From Domibacillus enclensis (GTDB lineage Bacteria; Bacillota; Bacilli; Bacillales; Domibacillaceae): a DNA stretch of 64,000 nt. Where the stretch lies: assembly GCF_900156125.1 (NCBI RefSeq), contig NZ_FTLX01000007.1, positions 62,001 to 126,000 on the forward strand, in the 5' to 3' direction. Both the position numbers and the translations under genes were made by a program. Position 1 is the stretch's first letter. Each line of letters opens with the position of its first letter. A model generated the notes under the pieces. That model had not been told where the DNA came from and ran no database searches. It saw nothing but the letters and a program-made list of their open reading frames with translations. Positions 32,431 to 41,152 of the stretch are shown here, in pieces.

Positions 32431-33723
32431 TTACTGACGAGCCTTCGCCCACTCAGCCTGCATGCTGCTGATGGCTTCTTCCCATGTCGCTTCACCTGCA
32501 AAATATTTCTGAAGTTCAGCCCCAAGCTGGTCGCTCCAGCCGACAGGGTAGTTCGGGAATACCCATGCAGATGTATTGCCGTCCTGTGAAAATTGATAAA
32601 TTTCTTTTGAAAGCGGGTCCGCGATGCCTTCCGCGTCGTAGCCTTCATATGCCGGAATAAATTTAAATTCGGACAGAACCGCTTCTTTTCCCGTATCTGA
32701 TGTATACATCCAATCAATGAAATCTTTTGCGGCCTGCTGCTGTTCTTCGTCCGCTTTTTGATTGACCGCATAGTAACTCGGCACACCAACTGGCATGTTC
32801 ACTTCTCCGTTTACCGGAATCGGCATAATGCCAATGCCTGATTCAGCTAACTCAGGGTCCATCCCTTCAACCGTTGGATAAATCCAGTTGCCCTGCTGGA
32901 TGATGGCAACGCGGCCTGTTGAAAACAGCTCCTCTACCTGCTGTGAGTAATCCAGGTTGTTGACCGGCTGAACAGAATATTCATTTTGCAAATCCAAGTA
33001 TTCCTTAAACTCAGCTCCGTACTCAAATGCCACTTCCTTTGCTTCATACGTCACGAAAGGATCATTGTTAAACTCCGGCGCTAAAAATACGTTAGAGCCA
33101 TGATTGCCCGGCACCCATTTTTCTTTGGCGGCCAGCGCAAAAACCGCATCAAGGCCAAGATCGTCCTTTTTCGAATCAATCGCTTCCGCCGCTGCTCTTA
33201 AATCAGCCATCGTTTGAATTGCTCCTGCATCAACGCCTGCTTCTTCAAACACCTTTTTGTTGTAAATCAATCCGTACCCTTCTAGATTCACGGGCATCCC
33301 TAATACTTTTTCATCCTTTGTTACACCGTCCAGCGTTCCTTCAAGTGCAAGACCCGCTGCTTCAGTGTCGCTTAAATCCGCAAGGCGTTCACTGTATTGG
33401 TCGATATCCACCTGTCCGGCAATTGTGTAGATGGTCGGCTCATCCCCTGATGCAAATTTTGCTTTCAGCGTTCCCGCATAGTCACTGCCTCCGCCGACCG
33501 TTTCGACACTAATATTTACATCCGGGTTTTCTGCTTCATAAGCGGCTGCCAGTTCTTCAAACTGCTCTTTAAATTCCACTTTCCCTTGATAAATGTTGAC
33601 CGCTACCTGGTCCCCGCTTGCTTCATCGTTTGACGAACCGCTTTCATCAGATGGACTCGTTGAACAGCCGGCAAGGCCTAAAAGCAGTGCAGATGAAAGT
33701 ACCCATGATTTTTTATTCCACAT
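32431..33723 (-). CDS. Sugar ABC transporter binding lipoprotein (CUT1 type), without nearby permeases
   Basis: A 430-residue solute-binding protein. The lipobox is LAGC (Cys about 20), then a Ser/Glu-rich linker. VNIYQGKVEFKEQFEELAAA and later GVPSYYAVNQKADEEQQQAA are typical of maltose/oligosaccharide-binding proteins (family 1). The ATG at 33723 is chosen because AAGGGG lies 8 bases upstream; the ATG at 33729 is too close. It is 9 bases after the GH13 alpha-glucosidase gene, but no permease or ATPase genes follow, so it must use a transporter encoded elsewhere or be left over from a lost system. Confidence 0.87.
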   Translation of the reverse strand: MWNKKSWVLSSALLLGLAGCSTSPSDESGSSNDEASGDQVAVNIYQGKVEFKEQFEELAAAYEAENPDVNISVETVGGGSDYAGTLKAKFASGDEPTIYTIAGQVDIDQYSERLADLSDTEAAGLALEGTLDGVTKDEKVLGMPVNLEGYGLIYNKKVFEEAGVDAGAIQTMADLRAAAEAIDSKKDDLGLDAVFALAAKEKWVPGNHGSNVFLAPEFNNDPFVTYEAKEVAFEYGAEFKEYLDLQNEYSVQPVNNLDYSQQVEELFSTGRVAIIQQGNWIYPTVEGMDPELAESGIGIMPIPVNGEVNMPVGVPSYYAVNQKADEEQQQAAKDFIDWMYTSDTGKEAVLSEFKFIPAYEGYDAEGIADPLSKEIYQFSQDGNTSAWVFPNYPVGWSDQLGAELQKYFAGEATWEEAISSMQAEWAKARQ

Positions 33724-33738
33724 GTTCATTTCCCCTTT

Positions 33739-35409
33739 TTAATTCGTTAATTCAAGCACAAAGCATTCGTATGGCTGAAGTGTATGCTCTACAGCTGTCT
33801 CAGAGCTGTTTGTTAAAATAACTTTTTTCACCTGGTAAGGAAAATCGATTTCAACTTCTTTGTTTTTGAAGTTCGCCAGTACAGCGACCGCTTTGTCCTC
33901 ATTGCGGCGAATATACGCCATCACATCCGGGTGGCTGCCGAGCACTTCTTCATATTGGCCGTACGTTAGCAGCTCGGTGTATTCACTGTTTTTCCGCAAG
34001 TTGATCAATTGCTTGTAAAAGGAGAAAACAGAATCCGGGTCCTGTCTATTTTCAGCATTGACGATTTGATAATTGCTGTTAGAGGGAAGCCACGGCTGTC
34101 CAGTTGAAAAACCGCCGTTTTCGGCCCGGCTCCATTGCATCGGCGTCCGTGCATTATCACGGCTGCGGTTTCCGACGGCTCTCAACGCTTCTTTTTCGTC
34201 AAATCCTTCTTTTAAAGCCGCTTCGTACTGATCGATCGACGCCAGATCGTTGAACTCATCGACTGACTGAAATGATGTATTCGTCATGCCAAGCTCCTGT
34301 CCCTGATAAATAAAGGGCGTTCCCTTCAGCAAAAAGTAAACTGCCGCGAGCATTTTCGCAGACATTGGACCGATGCCTGCCGGTTCAATAAACTTGTTCA
34401 ATGAACGCGGCTGATCATGGTTTTCCAAGTAAAGCGCACCCCACCCCTGCTCGTTAAAAAGCGTCTGGCTGCCGGAAATGGCTTCTTTAAAATCGTGCAG
34501 GCTCCACTTCTTCGGCTTGTACCAGCGCCCATCCTCTGCAAGGTCAAGGTCAATGTGGTCAAATTCAAACAGCATGCTGAAGTACCCGTCTGTTCCTACG
34601 TAAGACGATAACTGATCAAGTGATACTCCTGGTGCCTCGGCAACCGTCAGTAAATCGTGCTTCCGGAACGACTGCTCGCTTAGCTCCTTCAGCATGGTAT
34701 CGATACCACATTGATTTGCTTTCACAATTCCTGTTTCCTGACCGGCTGCATCAAACGATTTTTTAATAAACGTGATGGCATCCACCCGGAATCCGGCAAT
34801 GCCTTTTGCAATCCACCAGTCAATCATCTGGTAAACGGCTTGCCGAAGCTGCGGATTTTCCCAGTTTAAGTCGGGCTGTTTTTTCGAAAAGGTGTGCATG
34901 TAATACTGCCCTGTCACCGGCTCGTATTCCCAGCAGGAGCCGCCAAAAACGGACTGCCAGCTGTTCGGCGGTCCGGTGCCGATGCCGTCCTGCCATATAT
35001 ACCAGTCGCGCTGCGGATGATTTTTATCCGTTTTCGACTGGGCAAACCACACATGCTCGTCGGACGTATGATTTACCACTAAATCCATAATCAGCTTAAT
35101 GCCGCGCTTGCTTGCTTGAGCGATCAGCTCGTCCATATCGGCCATCGTGCCAAATTCTTCGGCAATTCCCTGATAATCGGAAATGTCATAGCCGTTGTCA
35201 TCCATGGGCGACGAATACACAGGACTCAGCCAGATCACGTCGATGCCAAGCTCCTGCAGGTAATCCAGCTTTTGAATCACCCCTTGAAGATCTCCAACCC
35301 CGTCGTGGTCCGAATCATAAAAGCTTTTCGGATACACTTGATACACAACAGACTGCTCCCACCACTTCCTATCGCTGGAGATGGATTGTTTTACCGCTTG
35401 TTTGATCAT
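33739..35409 (-). CDS. malL: GH13 alpha-glucosidase (oligo-1,6-glucosidase type)
   Basis: A 556-residue cytoplasmic enzyme of GH13. It has YQVYPKSFYDSDHDGVGDL (calcium-type loop), DLVVNHTSDEH, GFRVDAITF with nucleophile Asp about 210, the acid/base Glu about 258 in TVAEAPG, and LENHDQPR (about 333-340). The residue after the nucleophile is Ala, whereas classical oligo-1,6-glucosidases have Val there, so the linkage preference may differ. GAGGCGC precedes the ATG. It is first in an operon with the binding lipoprotein and is controlled by the LacI protein encoded upstream. Confidence 0.88.
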   Translation of the reverse strand: MIKQAVKQSISSDRKWWEQSVVYQVYPKSFYDSDHDGVGDLQGVIQKLDYLQELGIDVIWLSPVYSSPMDDNGYDISDYQGIAEEFGTMADMDELIAQASKRGIKLIMDLVVNHTSDEHVWFAQSKTDKNHPQRDWYIWQDGIGTGPPNSWQSVFGGSCWEYEPVTGQYYMHTFSKKQPDLNWENPQLRQAVYQMIDWWIAKGIAGFRVDAITFIKKSFDAAGQETGIVKANQCGIDTMLKELSEQSFRKHDLLTVAEAPGVSLDQLSSYVGTDGYFSMLFEFDHIDLDLAEDGRWYKPKKWSLHDFKEAISGSQTLFNEQGWGALYLENHDQPRSLNKFIEPAGIGPMSAKMLAAVYFLLKGTPFIYQGQELGMTNTSFQSVDEFNDLASIDQYEAALKEGFDEKEALRAVGNRSRDNARTPMQWSRAENGGFSTGQPWLPSNSNYQIVNAENRQDPDSVFSFYKQLINLRKNSEYTELLTYGQYEEVLGSHPDVMAYIRRNEDKAVAVLANFKNKEVEIDFPYQVKKVILTNSSETAVEHTLQPYECFVLELTN

Positions 35410-35433
35410 CTATGCGCCTCCTATGTGAAGATG

Positions 35434-35447
35434 TGGTAACGATACCA
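35434..35447. promoter_or_regulatory. Downstream LacI-type operator of the malL operon
   Basis: TGGTAACGATACCA, a near-perfect palindrome in the malL leader, 90 bases from the second site at 35524. Two sites of the same type suggest repression by looping or road-block. Confidence 0.6.
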
Positions 35448-35509
35448 TAAACCAGTATAAAAAAAGCAGGCTCTTCACCTGTCACTTTTATTTCTTTTCC
35501 GTTACGACT

Positions 35510-35538
35510 AGTATAAATGTTTATGGTAACGGTTTCAA
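35510..35538 (-). promoter_or_regulatory. malL promoter with operator/cre overlap
   Basis: -35 TTGAAA (35533-35538) and -10 TATACT (35510-35515) with a 17-base spacer. TGAAACCGTTACCA (35524-35537) overlaps the -35 and spacer; it matches the cre consensus at 13 of 14 positions and also resembles the operator at 35434, so CcpA and the local LacI protein may share it. Confidence 0.7.
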
Positions 35539-35577
35539 TACTTTTTTAAAAAAATTGCGAGGTTTATCCCGCAATGT

Positions 35578-36570
35578 TCAGGTGGAATGCCTGATGATGA
35601 CTTCAATCGGCAGTTCATACTGGCAGATCGCAACGGTCTCATCCTGTAGCTGCTCAATGATCACTTCAGCCGCTTTCTGGCCCATTTGATCAACTGGCTG
35701 CCTGACTGTTGTCAGCTTTGGTGTCAGGAGTGCTGCCAGCGGCTGGTCATCAAAGCCAATAATCGCGATCTCTTCTGGAATCCTTATTCCCAGCTCTGTT
35801 GCTTCTGCCATCATACCGGCCGCAATTTCATCACTTCCGGTGAAAACCGCTGTCGGTCTGTTTTCCATTTTCATTATCTTTTTCAGCACTTGCTTTCCAT
35901 CTTCAATCGTATGGCGATCAACAAAAACCCAATTTGGATTCACTGTGATTCCCGCTTCCTCCAGTGCTTTTTGATAGCCCCGGTTGCGGTCCCGGTCCTT
36001 TCCTTCCTCCGCAAAAAGACCGCCTGTGCAATATGCGATTTTTTGGTGTCCTCTTTCAATCAAGTGCTTCACGCCCATGTACGTTCCTTTAAATTGGTCC
36101 ATCTTGATGACCGGCACAGCGGGCTCATTCATGTATTCATTACACAGCACAATCGGACCGTACGCTAAAAAAGGCTCGATCTTTTCCCACTCATTTTCAA
36201 TCGCCGTCATAATGATGCCATCCACCTGCTTTGTTTTCAGCAGGCTTAAAAAAGACAGCTCCTTCACCGGGTCTTCATTGCTTTGAAAAATCATGACCTG
36301 GTAGCCTTTTTCATAAGCGGTTTGCTCGATTGCGTCAACTAAATAAGCAAAAAACGGATTTGTAATTTTCGGAATGATGACACCTATTGTCGTGGTCAGC
36401 TGTCCGCGAAGCCTTCTAGCTGCCGGATTCGGGTAATAATCCAGCTCCTCCATCGCCTTCAGCACAAGCATGCGTTTTTCCTCGGATACGTAGGCATGGT
36501 TATTAATCACACGCGAGACGGTTGTTTTGGACAAGCCGGATAATTTCGCTACGTCCATAATCGTTGCCAT
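35578..36570 (-). CDS. LacI-family repressor of the malL operon
   Basis: A 330-residue regulator beginning MATIMDVAKLSGLSKTTVSR. The hinge helix (NPAARRLRGQ) and the sensor domain (IIPKITNPFFAYLVDAIEQT) follow. AGAGGTG lies 6 bases before the chosen ATG; a longer frame to 36639 is unlikely. It lies just upstream of the malL promoter and its sites at 35434 and 35524. The effector is probably a maltose- or isomaltose-type sugar. Confidence 0.88.
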   Translation of the reverse strand: MATIMDVAKLSGLSKTTVSRVINNHAYVSEEKRMLVLKAMEELDYYPNPAARRLRGQLTTTIGVIIPKITNPFFAYLVDAIEQTAYEKGYQVMIFQSNEDPVKELSFLSLLKTKQVDGIIMTAIENEWEKIEPFLAYGPIVLCNEYMNEPAVPVIKMDQFKGTYMGVKHLIERGHQKIAYCTGGLFAEEGKDRDRNRGYQKALEEAGITVNPNWVFVDRHTIEDGKQVLKKIMKMENRPTAVFTGSDEIAAGMMAEATELGIRIPEEIAIIGFDDQPLAALLTPKLTTVRQPVDQMGQKAAEVIIEQLQDETVAICQYELPIEVIIRHST

Positions 36571-36640
36571 AAGCTGCACCTCTTTTTGTGAAACTGATTT
36601 CATATATTGTAACGCTTTCTTTGTGTTAATCGCAACCATT

Positions 36641-36670
36641 GAAAAAAGCCGAAGTCTTAAGACTCCGGCT
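36641..36670 (-). terminator. Terminator overlapping the end of the 124-residue ORF
   Basis: AGCCGGAGTC pairs with GACTTCGGCT around TTAA, followed by TTTTTTC on the minus strand. The stop codon of the gene at 36657 lies in the loop. Confidence 0.82.
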
Positions 36671-37031
36671 CTGCTTCTGTACGAAGCGCGTTGAAAAATT
36701 CCAAAATCGATCGGTAGCTGCTGCCTAAATCGCCGATCGGCCCATCTTTAGCACAGTACACATCGATCGCAGAGCGCATCGGTGTCAGCTTGTAAATGGT
36801 GATGACCATACTGGCCGATCCTTTAGCCAGCATGATTTCGCCGCGTTCCACATCTTCATTCTTTAACACCCAGCCGCCCAGCTTGCCGTCCTGCACAATC
36901 TTTTTAATGTCATTCATAAGGGCTTCTCTGCTTTTACGGTAATAGCGTGTTTTCAGCTCTGGCTCTTTCGGGTTTTCCTTCGTTTCTTCATGCTTTCGCC
37001 AAATTCCAGTAATCATTCGCAGCGTTGACAT
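36657..37031 (-). CDS. Conserved cytosolic protein of unknown function
   Basis: A 124-residue protein beginning MSTLRMITGIWRKHEETKEN. It has a charged N-terminal third and an alpha/beta C-terminal part (GGWVLKNEDVERGEIMLAKG, then SMVITIYKLTPMRSAIDVYC). The ending with DLGSSYRSILEFF recalls the DLGxxxxR ending of DUF1499 proteins, but I am not sure of this. No signal peptide or membrane segment. AGGAGGT precedes the start. It is transcribed alone. Confidence 0.65.
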   Translation of the reverse strand: MSTLRMITGIWRKHEETKENPKEPELKTRYYRKSREALMNDIKKIVQDGKLGGWVLKNEDVERGEIMLAKGSASMVITIYKLTPMRSAIDVYCAKDGPIGDLGSSYRSILEFFNALRTEAEPES

Positions 37032-37191
37032 TTTACCTCCTAGAAAGACGTTATTTTTTATTTTGTGGCGCTTTCATAATAGTTTTATTATAGCATTGTT
37101 GAGTGATTAGCCGAAGAAATACGGTTAAAGAGTTTCTATTTAGTGAAGAACGTGACCGGTAAATTCATCCTGCCGGTCACTATTCTTTTCT

Positions 37192-39585
37192 TCAAAGCTT
37201 CACCCGCTGCAGCCGCAATGCGTTTAATACAACGGATACGGAGCTGAAAGCCATCGCTGCACCGGCAAGCCACGGCGCAAGAAAGCCAAGTGCGGCGATT
37301 GGGATGCCCATTGTGTTGTAGCCAAACGCCCAGAATAAGTTTTGCTTCACATTGCGAATCGTCATTTTGCTCATATAAATGGCATCGGCAATGCTCGTTA
37401 AGTTGCCGCGAATCAGTGTAATATCTGCTGCTTCCATGGCTACATCGGTGCCAGTGCCGATCGCCATACCGATATGAGCAGTCGCCAGTGCCGGGGCGTC
37501 GTTAATGCCGTCGCCGACCATCGCTACATACTTGCCCTGCTCCTGAAGCTTCCTCACTTCTTCCGTTTTTCCTTCCGGCAGCACTTCTGCAATCACTTGC
37601 TCAATTCCGACCTCGCGAGCAATCGCCTGCGCGGTTTCTTCATTATCGCCTGTCATCATGATCACATGAAGACCCATGTCCTTTAAACGGGCAACCGCTT
37701 CTTTTGATGTATCCTTCACTGTATCGGCGACGGCGATGATGCCTGCAAACTGGCTGTCAATCGCAATCATCATGGCTGTTTTCCCTTGCTTTTCAAGGGC
37801 CAACAGCTGCTCTTCCACTCCCGGCAACTCAATGTTCTGCTGCTGCATCAGCTTGCGTGTGCCGGCGAGCACTTCCTTTCCCTCTACGATTGAACGGATG
37901 CCGTAGCCTGGAATTGCTTCAAATGAACTGCTTTTCTTCAGCGTGATTCCTTTTTCATTGATGCCGTTCACGATTGCTTCTGCCAGCGGATGTTCAGATT
38001 GCTTTTCTGCTGCGCCAGCGTAAGCTAAAAATTCTTCTTCTTTGAGCTCGTAGCTGAGCACATCCGTAAGCACCGGTGTTCCGTTGGTGACCGTCCCTGT
38101 TTTATCCAGGACAATCGTATCTATTTTATGGGCTGTTTCTAAATGTTCTCCGCCTTTAAACAAAATCCCATACTCCGCAGCACGGCCGGACCCCGCCATA
38201 ATGGACGTCGGTGTCGCCAGCCCAAGGGCACACGGGCAAGCAATGACAAGGACGGCAATCGTTTTTTCCAGCGCACCGGCAAAATTCCCCGGGTCTACAG
38301 CGAAAAACCAGATTAAAAATGTGACAATGGCAATCCCAACCACAATCGGCACAAAAATACCGGAAATTTGGTCAGCGAGCCGCTGGATCGGCGCCTTGGA
38401 CCCTTGCGCTTCTTCAACTGTTTTAATAATGTGCGCAAGCGCGGTATCGCGGCCTACCTTCGTTGCCTTTAGCTTTAAAAACCCATTTTTATTAATTGTC
38501 GCACCGATGACGTCATCATCCGGTTTTTTATCAACCGGCAGGCTTTCCCCTGTCAGCATCGATTCATCAACCGCTGACTGTCCCTCTAGGACAACCCCGT
38601 CAACGGGTATTTTCTCTCCGGGCCGCACATGAACAATGTCCCCTTCGACCACCTGCTCCAATGGAATGTCCATCTCCTGGCCATCGCGTTCGATCGTGGC
38701 TGTTTTTGCCTGCAGACCCATTAATTTTTTAATCGCTTCCGATGAACGGCCCTTTGCTTTTGCTTCAAACAGCTTTCCGAGCAAAATGAGCGTAATTAAA
38801 ATAGCGCTCGTTTCGTAATAAAGCTCGGTGGCATGACCGCCATGATCGAGCGATTGAACAGATAAATACAAGCTGTAAAAATAAGCAGCGGACGTGCCAA
38901 GTGCGACGAGGACATCCATATTAGCACTGCCGTTTTTCAACGCTTTGTAGGCACCACTGTAAAACTGGCTTCCGATAATAAACTGAACAGGCGTTGCGAG
39001 TGCCAGCTGAAACCAAGGATTCATAAACAGCTCCGGCACGTATAAACCGGATGTAAAGTCAAAGTGTCCCACCATCGCCCATAAAAGCGGAAGCGACAAT
39101 AAAGCGGAAATTGTAAACTTCGCTTTTTGCTTTTTCATTTCTTTTTCCCGGTAATCAACTGATGCTTCTTCTTTTAACTCAGCTCCGTAGCCGAGAGAAT
39201 CCACTTTTTTCATAATATCTGCCGGTGTCAGCACCGATGGATTATATTCAACGGTTGCACGTTCAAGCGCCAGGTTCACACTGGCATTCTCCACACCCTC
39301 CAGCCGGTTCAGGCCTTTTTCAATCCGGGTTGAGCAGGCGGCGCATGTCATGCCGGTAATCGTAAATTCATTTTTTTCCGACACGACACCGTAGCCGAGC
39401 GCTTCCACCTCTTCCCGCAAGTCCGCTTCGCTTATTTTGGCTGGATCAAATGTGACGTTGGACCGCTCAAGCGCCAGGTTTACAGAAGCCTGTTCCACAC
39501 CCTCCAGCTTGTTCAGCCCTTTTTCAATCCGGGTTGCACAGGCCGCACACGTCATGCCGCTAATCTGCATATTCGTTTCCTTCAT
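37192..39585 (-). CDS. copA: Copper-exporting P1B-type ATPase
   Basis: A 797-residue ATPase. Two N-terminal heavy-metal-associated domains each have GMTCAAC (about residues 10-16 and 78-84). Eight membrane segments follow, with the CPC ion-binding motif in [12 protein letters not shown], the phosphorylation motif DKTGTVTNG, the HP motif in [10 protein letters not shown], and [12 protein letters not shown]. The last membrane helices carry NYN-like (GYNTMGIP) and the M-SS residues ([16 protein letters not shown]) of Cu+ transporters. It exports Cu+ and works with CopZ and CsoR encoded upstream. A CsoR-type box lies just before the ribosome binding site. Confidence 0.95.
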   Translation of the reverse strand: MKETNMQISGMTCAACATRIEKGLNKLEGVEQASVNLALERSNVTFDPAKISEADLREEVEALGYGVVSEKNEFTITGMTCAACSTRIEKGLNRLEGVENASVNLALERATVEYNPSVLTPADIMKKVDSLGYGAELKEEASVDYREKEMKKQKAKFTISALLSLPLLWAMVGHFDFTSGLYVPELFMNPWFQLALATPVQFIIGSQFYSGAYKALKNGSANMDVLVALGTSAAYFYSLYLSVQSLDHGGHATELYYETSAILITLILLGKLFEAKAKGRSSEAIKKLMGLQAKTATIERDGQEMDIPLEQVVEGDIVHVRPGEKIPVDGVVLEGQSAVDESMLTGESLPVDKKPDDDVIGATINKNGFLKLKATKVGRDTALAHIIKTVEEAQGSKAPIQRLADQISGIFVPIVVGIAIVTFLIWFFAVDPGNFAGALEKTIAVLVIACPCALGLATPTSIMAGSGRAAEYGILFKGGEHLETAHKIDTIVLDKTGTVTNGTPVLTDVLSYELKEEEFLAYAGAAEKQSEHPLAEAIVNGINEKGITLKKSSSFEAIPGYGIRSIVEGKEVLAGTRKLMQQQNIELPGVEEQLLALEKQGKTAMMIAIDSQFAGIIAVADTVKDTSKEAVARLKDMGLHVIMMTGDNEETAQAIAREVGIEQVIAEVLPEGKTEEVRKLQEQGKYVAMVGDGINDAPALATAHIGMAIGTGTDVAMEAADITLIRGNLTSIADAIYMSKMTIRNVKQNLFWAFGYNTMGIPIAALGFLAPWLAGAAMAFSSVSVVLNALRLQRVKL

Positions 39586-39597
39586 GTTAAACCCTCC

Positions 39598-39614
39598 ATA
39601 CCTACATAGGGTAT
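39598..39614. promoter_or_regulatory. CsoR-type operator upstream of copA
   Basis: ATACCTACATAGGGTAT, a G/C-box palindrome of the CsoR type, immediately upstream of the copA ribosome binding site. Confidence 0.65.
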
Positions 39615-39660
39615 ATTTTTTTGATAAAAGAAGGAGCTATTCATGAGAATGCTCCTGGTT

Positions 39661-39766
39661 GGCCGGAAAAATGGCCGACCGACTGGAATGGGCTGTAAGA
39701 TGACCGGATTCTTCTTTTTCCGGTCATCCACTCCTCGAATCCGGTCGATCTAAGTACAATCCGGTC
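39661..39766. repeat. 20-bp-phased CCGG word array between copA and copZ
   Basis: CCGG words at 39663, 39704, 39720, 39741 and 39761, plus a CTGG at 39683; steps are 20, 21, 16, 21 and 20. Two converging words form a hairpin (GACCGGA/TCCGGTC, 39702-39724). It uses a different word from the other arrays but the same spacing. Confidence 0.5.
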
Positions 39767-39768
39767 CA

Positions 39769-39975
39769 TTAAACGACGTCGTATCCTTGATCATCAATCG
39801 TTTCTTTAATTTGATCCAATGTCACTTTTTCCTTGTCATATGCGACATCCACTTGGTTTTCCTCCAAATGAACCTTGACTGTCTGCACGCCTTCAAGCTT
39901 GCCGACGCTTCCTTCAACCGCTTTGACACAATGCCCGCATGACATTCCCTGTACGTGTAATGTTGTTTGTTCCAT
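39769..39975 (-). CDS. copZ: Copper chaperone CopZ
   Basis: A 68-residue single HMA domain with the MSCGHC copper-binding motif (about residues 11-16). It delivers Cu+ to the N-terminal domains of CopA. It lies between csoR (19 bases downstream of it) and copA, the usual Bacillus order. A CCGG word array separates it from copA. Confidence 0.94.
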   Translation of the reverse strand: MEQTTLHVQGMSCGHCVKAVEGSVGKLEGVQTVKVHLEENQVDVAYDKEKVTLDQIKETIDDQGYDVV

Positions 39976-39993
39976 CTGTATCGCTTCCCTTCG

Positions 39994-40314
39994 TTATTTT
40001 TTCATTAAGCGCTGAATGGTTGTCAGCAGCTCATCGACGATTTCTTCATCGCCTTCTTGAATACGTTCGACCACACAGCTTTTCAGGTGGCCTTCAAGCA
40101 ATAGTTTGGCGACGCTGTTCAGCGCGGATTGCGTCGCGGAAATCTGGGTAATAATATCATCACAGTATACATCTTTTTCAATTAATCCTTTAATGCCGCG
40201 AATTTGTCCTTCTACTCGGTTCAGCCGCGTCACTAAATTTTTCTTTGTCGCTTCTGAGTGATGGCTTTTTCGGTCAGACAGTGTGCCGCAAGCGTGGAGT
40301 TCCATTTCGTCCAT
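39994..40314 (-). CDS. csoR: Copper-sensing repressor CsoR
   Basis: A 106-residue all-helical repressor. The conserved Cu+-binding residues are present: Cys in KDVYCDDI, His and Cys in EGHLKSCV. Copper binding releases it from DNA. The sites at 40342-40361 and 39598-39614 fit its G/C-rich operator. It is first in csoR-copZ-copA, divergent from the Csp gene. Confidence 0.93.
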   Translation of the reverse strand: MDEMELHACGTLSDRKSHHSEATKKNLVTRLNRVEGQIRGIKGLIEKDVYCDDIITQISATQSALNSVAKLLLEGHLKSCVVERIQEGDEEIVDELLTTIQRLMKK

Positions 40315-40335
40315 TGCATCCGCCTCCCTGTTTTT

Positions 40336-40365
40336 AATTTACCATACCCCCCTATTGTATGTAAA
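40336..40365 (-). promoter_or_regulatory. csoR promoter with CsoR-type box in the spacer
   Basis: -35 TTTACA (40360-40365), 18-base spacer and -10 TAAATT (40336-40341) on the minus strand. The spacer is filled by ATACAATAGGGGGGTATG, a CsoR-like G-tract palindrome. The box is also just upstream of the divergent promoter, so it may control both. Confidence 0.65.
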
Positions 40366-40369
40366 TAAA

Positions 40370-40399
40370 TTGATTTGTTTTTTGTGTTTAAAATAAAAT
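40370..40399 (+). promoter_or_regulatory. Promoter of the Csp gene
   Basis: -35 TTGATT (40370-40375), 18-base spacer, -10 TAAAAT (40394-40399). It lies back to back with the csoR promoter. Confidence 0.55.
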
Positions 40400-40450
40400 T
40401 GGACGGATAAAGTAGTAACGAAGATTTATTTCCATGAAGGAGGCGTTTTT

Positions 40451-40777
40451 GTGAATCAAAATATTCACGATTGTATTCAAGCTTGTCTTGACTGTTTAGA
40501 CGCGTGCAACACATGCTTTGACCAGTGCCTGCAAGAAGACGATGTGAACATGATGGCAGGCTGCATCCGGCTGGACCGCGAATGCGCAGACATTTGCACA
40601 TTGGCCGTGCAATCGATGCAGCGCAACAGTCCTTTTATGGCCGAGATTTGTGCGCTTTGTGCGGATATTTGCGAAGCGTGCGGCAACGAATGCAAACAGC
40701 ACAACCACGATCACTGTCAAAAATGCGCGGAAGCGTGCTTTGCATGTGCAGAAGCATGCCGGAAAATGGCTGCGTAA
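40451..40777 (+). CDS. Cytosolic copper storage protein (Csp3, DUF326)
   Basis: A 108-residue four-helix protein starting at GTG after GAAGGAGG. It has 19 Cys, mostly spaced CxxxC or CxxC along the helices (residues 8, 12, 15, 19, 22, 26, 38, 45, 49, 67, 70, 74, 77, 81, 89, 92, 96, 99, 103). Csp proteins form tetramers whose bundle cores hold many Cu+ ions. There is no signal peptide, so it is the cytosolic Csp3 type, like B. subtilis YhjQ. Its place beside csoR-copZ-copA links storage to export. Confidence 0.92.
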   Translation: MNQNIHDCIQACLDCLDACNTCFDQCLQEDDVNMMAGCIRLDRECADICTLAVQSMQRNSPFMAEICALCADICEACGNECKQHNHDHCQKCAEACFACAEACRKMAA

Positions 40778-40782
40778 TCAAC

Positions 40783-40812
40783 AAAAAAAGCCGGGAGTTC
40801 CCGGCTTTTTTT
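40783..40812. terminator. Bidirectional terminator between csp and ynfA
   Basis: AAAAAGCCGGGA pairs with TCCCGGCTTTTT. It serves both converging genes. Confidence 0.9.
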
Positions 40813-41137
40813 AATGACGAGGCGCAAAAAGCATAACAGCCACGCCAATGATGCAAATGGCTGCTCCGGCCCAGTCATACAAATCAGGCGTTTTTTTGTC
40901 AACGCCCCATCCCCACAAAACGGACAATACAATAAAAACGCCGCCATACGCCGCATATACACGTCCAAATGATGGGAATGTCTGCAACGTCGCGATGATG
41001 CCATACAAGACAAGCGCCACACCGCCTGCAATCCCCCACGTAAACGGCTTGCCTTCTCTCAGCCAAAGCCAGATTAAATAACCACCGCCGATTTCAGCCA
41101 GTCCCGCCAGCAAAAACAGCCACATTGAATAAAGCAT
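40811..41137 (-). CDS. ynfA: YnfA/UPF0060 family membrane protein
   Basis: A 108-residue protein with four membrane segments. [45 protein letters not shown] and [20 protein letters not shown] are diagnostic for this family. It resembles small multidrug resistance pumps in size and topology, but its transport role is not settled. It follows czcD by 15 bases and is probably co-transcribed with it. Confidence 0.92.
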   Translation of the reverse strand: MLYSMWLFLLAGLAEIGGGYLIWLWLREGKPFTWGIAGGVALVLYGIIATLQTFPSFGRVYAAYGGVFIVLSVLWGWGVDKKTPDLYDWAGAAICIIGVAVMLFAPRH

Positions 41138-41152
41138 TTATCTCACTCTTTC

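Noticed and set aside
37152-37180. Terminator after copA
   Set aside because: GTGACCGG/CCGGTCAC forms a hairpin, but no T run follows on the minus strand, so I do not list it as a terminator.
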